Both the position numbers and the translations under genes were made by a program. The notes under the pieces are model-generated. The model ran no database searches, was not told the origin of the DNA, and saw only the letters and a program-made list of their open reading frames with translations. From an uncultured Kiritimatiellota bacterium (GTDB lineage: Bacteria; Verrucomicrobiota; Kiritimatiellia; RFP12; UBA1067): 5,769 nucleotides of DNA. Positions 5,325 through 5,769 of this stretch are shown in pieces (position 1 is the first letter of the stretch; the number at the start of each line of letters is the position of its first letter). The DNA lies in NCBI GenBank assembly GCA_934654805.1, contig CAKUGW010000152.1:1-5769 (forward strand), in the 5' to 3' direction.

Positions 5325-5330
5325 ATTATA
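5325..5330 (-). promoter_or_regulatory. Promoter of the beta-helix gene, leaderless
   Basis: TTTGCTATAAT is a full extended -10. Only 6 nt (GCCCGC) separate TATAAT from the ATG at 5318, so transcription should start on or next to the A of the start codon. There is no space for a Shine-Dalgarno sequence. The -35 is poor. Confidence 0.65.
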
Positions 5331-5769
5331 GCAAATTCGCCGCTGGCGCAGAGCGGGCGCAAAGGACTAATCCTGAAAATCGCAGTTGAGGTCAAGGGGG
5401 CGTGGCTCTCCCCTCTCTGCGCGACAGTCGGTGTGGGTGAACGGCCCGCTGCGGGCAGCAGTCCGCTCCGAGGTCTTTCGCGGGCGCCCGCCGACAGTCC
5501 ATCCCTGAGGTGAACCGGGCGCGCGTCCTTCGCTTCCGCCCGAAACCGCCGAGGCGAACCGGCGCGTCGCCCGGCCCGTCGGCCCGCAAAAGACTCTCCG
5601 CGGCTCTGCCCTCCGCTTGCCGCGCCCGCCTTGCCCGCGGCTTCGCCCGTGCGCTCCCCTTGAAGCGGCCTCGTCCGGAGACGAAGATGTCGCGCGAAGC
5701 GGCGGCGCAAGCCGCCCGTGGCCCGCCGGAGCCGACAGTCGCACGGGAGGAGCGAAGGGATCGCCTGTC
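5331..5769. other. GC-rich stretch with no recognised gene
   Basis: No convincing gene is seen. Open frames on the minus strand (for example 5710-5315) are low-complexity Arg/Gly/Ala and match nothing I know. The octamer CGACAGTC recurs at 5422-5429, 5492-5499 and 5733-5740, and GGCGGC-GCAA-GCCGCC (5701-5716) is a GNRA-capped hairpin. The rest is GC-rich sequence that may be decayed coding or mobile-element DNA. Confidence 0.5.
5701..5716 (+). other. GNRA-capped hairpin
   Basis: GGCGGC and GCCGCC form a perfect 6-bp stem around a GCAA tetraloop. No U-tract follows, so it is not a terminator. It may be a fragment of a REP-like repeat or chance in GC-rich DNA. Confidence 0.35.

Noticed and set aside
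3486..5513. Plus-strand open frame of 675 codons opposite the beta-helix gene
   Set aside because: Composition is Val/Ala/Arg/His-rich antisense shadow in GC-rich DNA with no recognisable domain, while the minus strand carries a clear signal peptide and beta-helix turns.
5315..5710. Minus-strand 131-codon frame overlapping the beta-helix start
   Set aside because: It is low-complexity Arg/Gly/Ala sequence with no domain; its ATGA overlap with the beta-helix start is not supported by a ribosome binding site and it passes through the promoter.
1..5769. CRISPR array
   Set aside because: No regularly spaced identical repeats of 20-40 bp are present; the short repeats seen are coding low-complexity or isolated pairs.

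Overview
The window reads as GC-rich bacterial chromosome, with every supported gene on the minus strand. A one-piece tmRNA, sigma-70-like promoters and a large secreted right-handed beta-helix protein suggest a PVC-group bacterium (Kiritimatiellota, Lentisphaerota or Verrucomicrobiota) from a gut or sediment metagenome. That placement is inference from gene style only; no rRNA or strong marker is present.

Layout, in the direction of transcription (right to left). About 5319-5769 is GC-rich with no convincing gene. At 5318-3162 lies a 718-aa exported beta-helix protein, probably acting on polysaccharide. Its extended -10 box ends 6 nt before the ATG, so its mRNA is probably leaderless. A 71-bp gap then holds the promoter of a YfcE-type metallophosphoesterase (3090-2575). 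Immediately after it comes ssrA (2530-2177), with its own promoter, the tag ANNDYALAA and a clear intrinsic terminator (2124-2103). From 2100 to 1860 there is a transposase C-terminal remnant (IS30-like) and a strongly structured element.

Next comes a two-gene operon with a good promoter (1858-1829). It encodes a free-standing RapZ C-terminal-domain protein (1749-1330) and, overlapping it by ATGA, a Fic-family protein with an N-terminal inhibitory motif, a canonical catalytic motif, a Lys/Thr/Asn repeat linker and a C-terminal winged helix (1333-305). This block is visibly less GC-rich than the genes to its right and lies beside mobile-element debris, so it may be an accessory insertion. The last 300 bp (1-304) hold inverted and direct repeats but no recognisable gene.

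The most interesting item is the translationally coupled RapZ_C-Fic pair: a putative small-molecule/RNA-binding domain beside a nucleotidyl-transferring Fic enzyme. It resembles a regulated-enzyme or toxin-antitoxin-like module. Second is the recurring TGCTATAAT promoter element, including the leaderless case. No complete novel system can be proved from this window alone.
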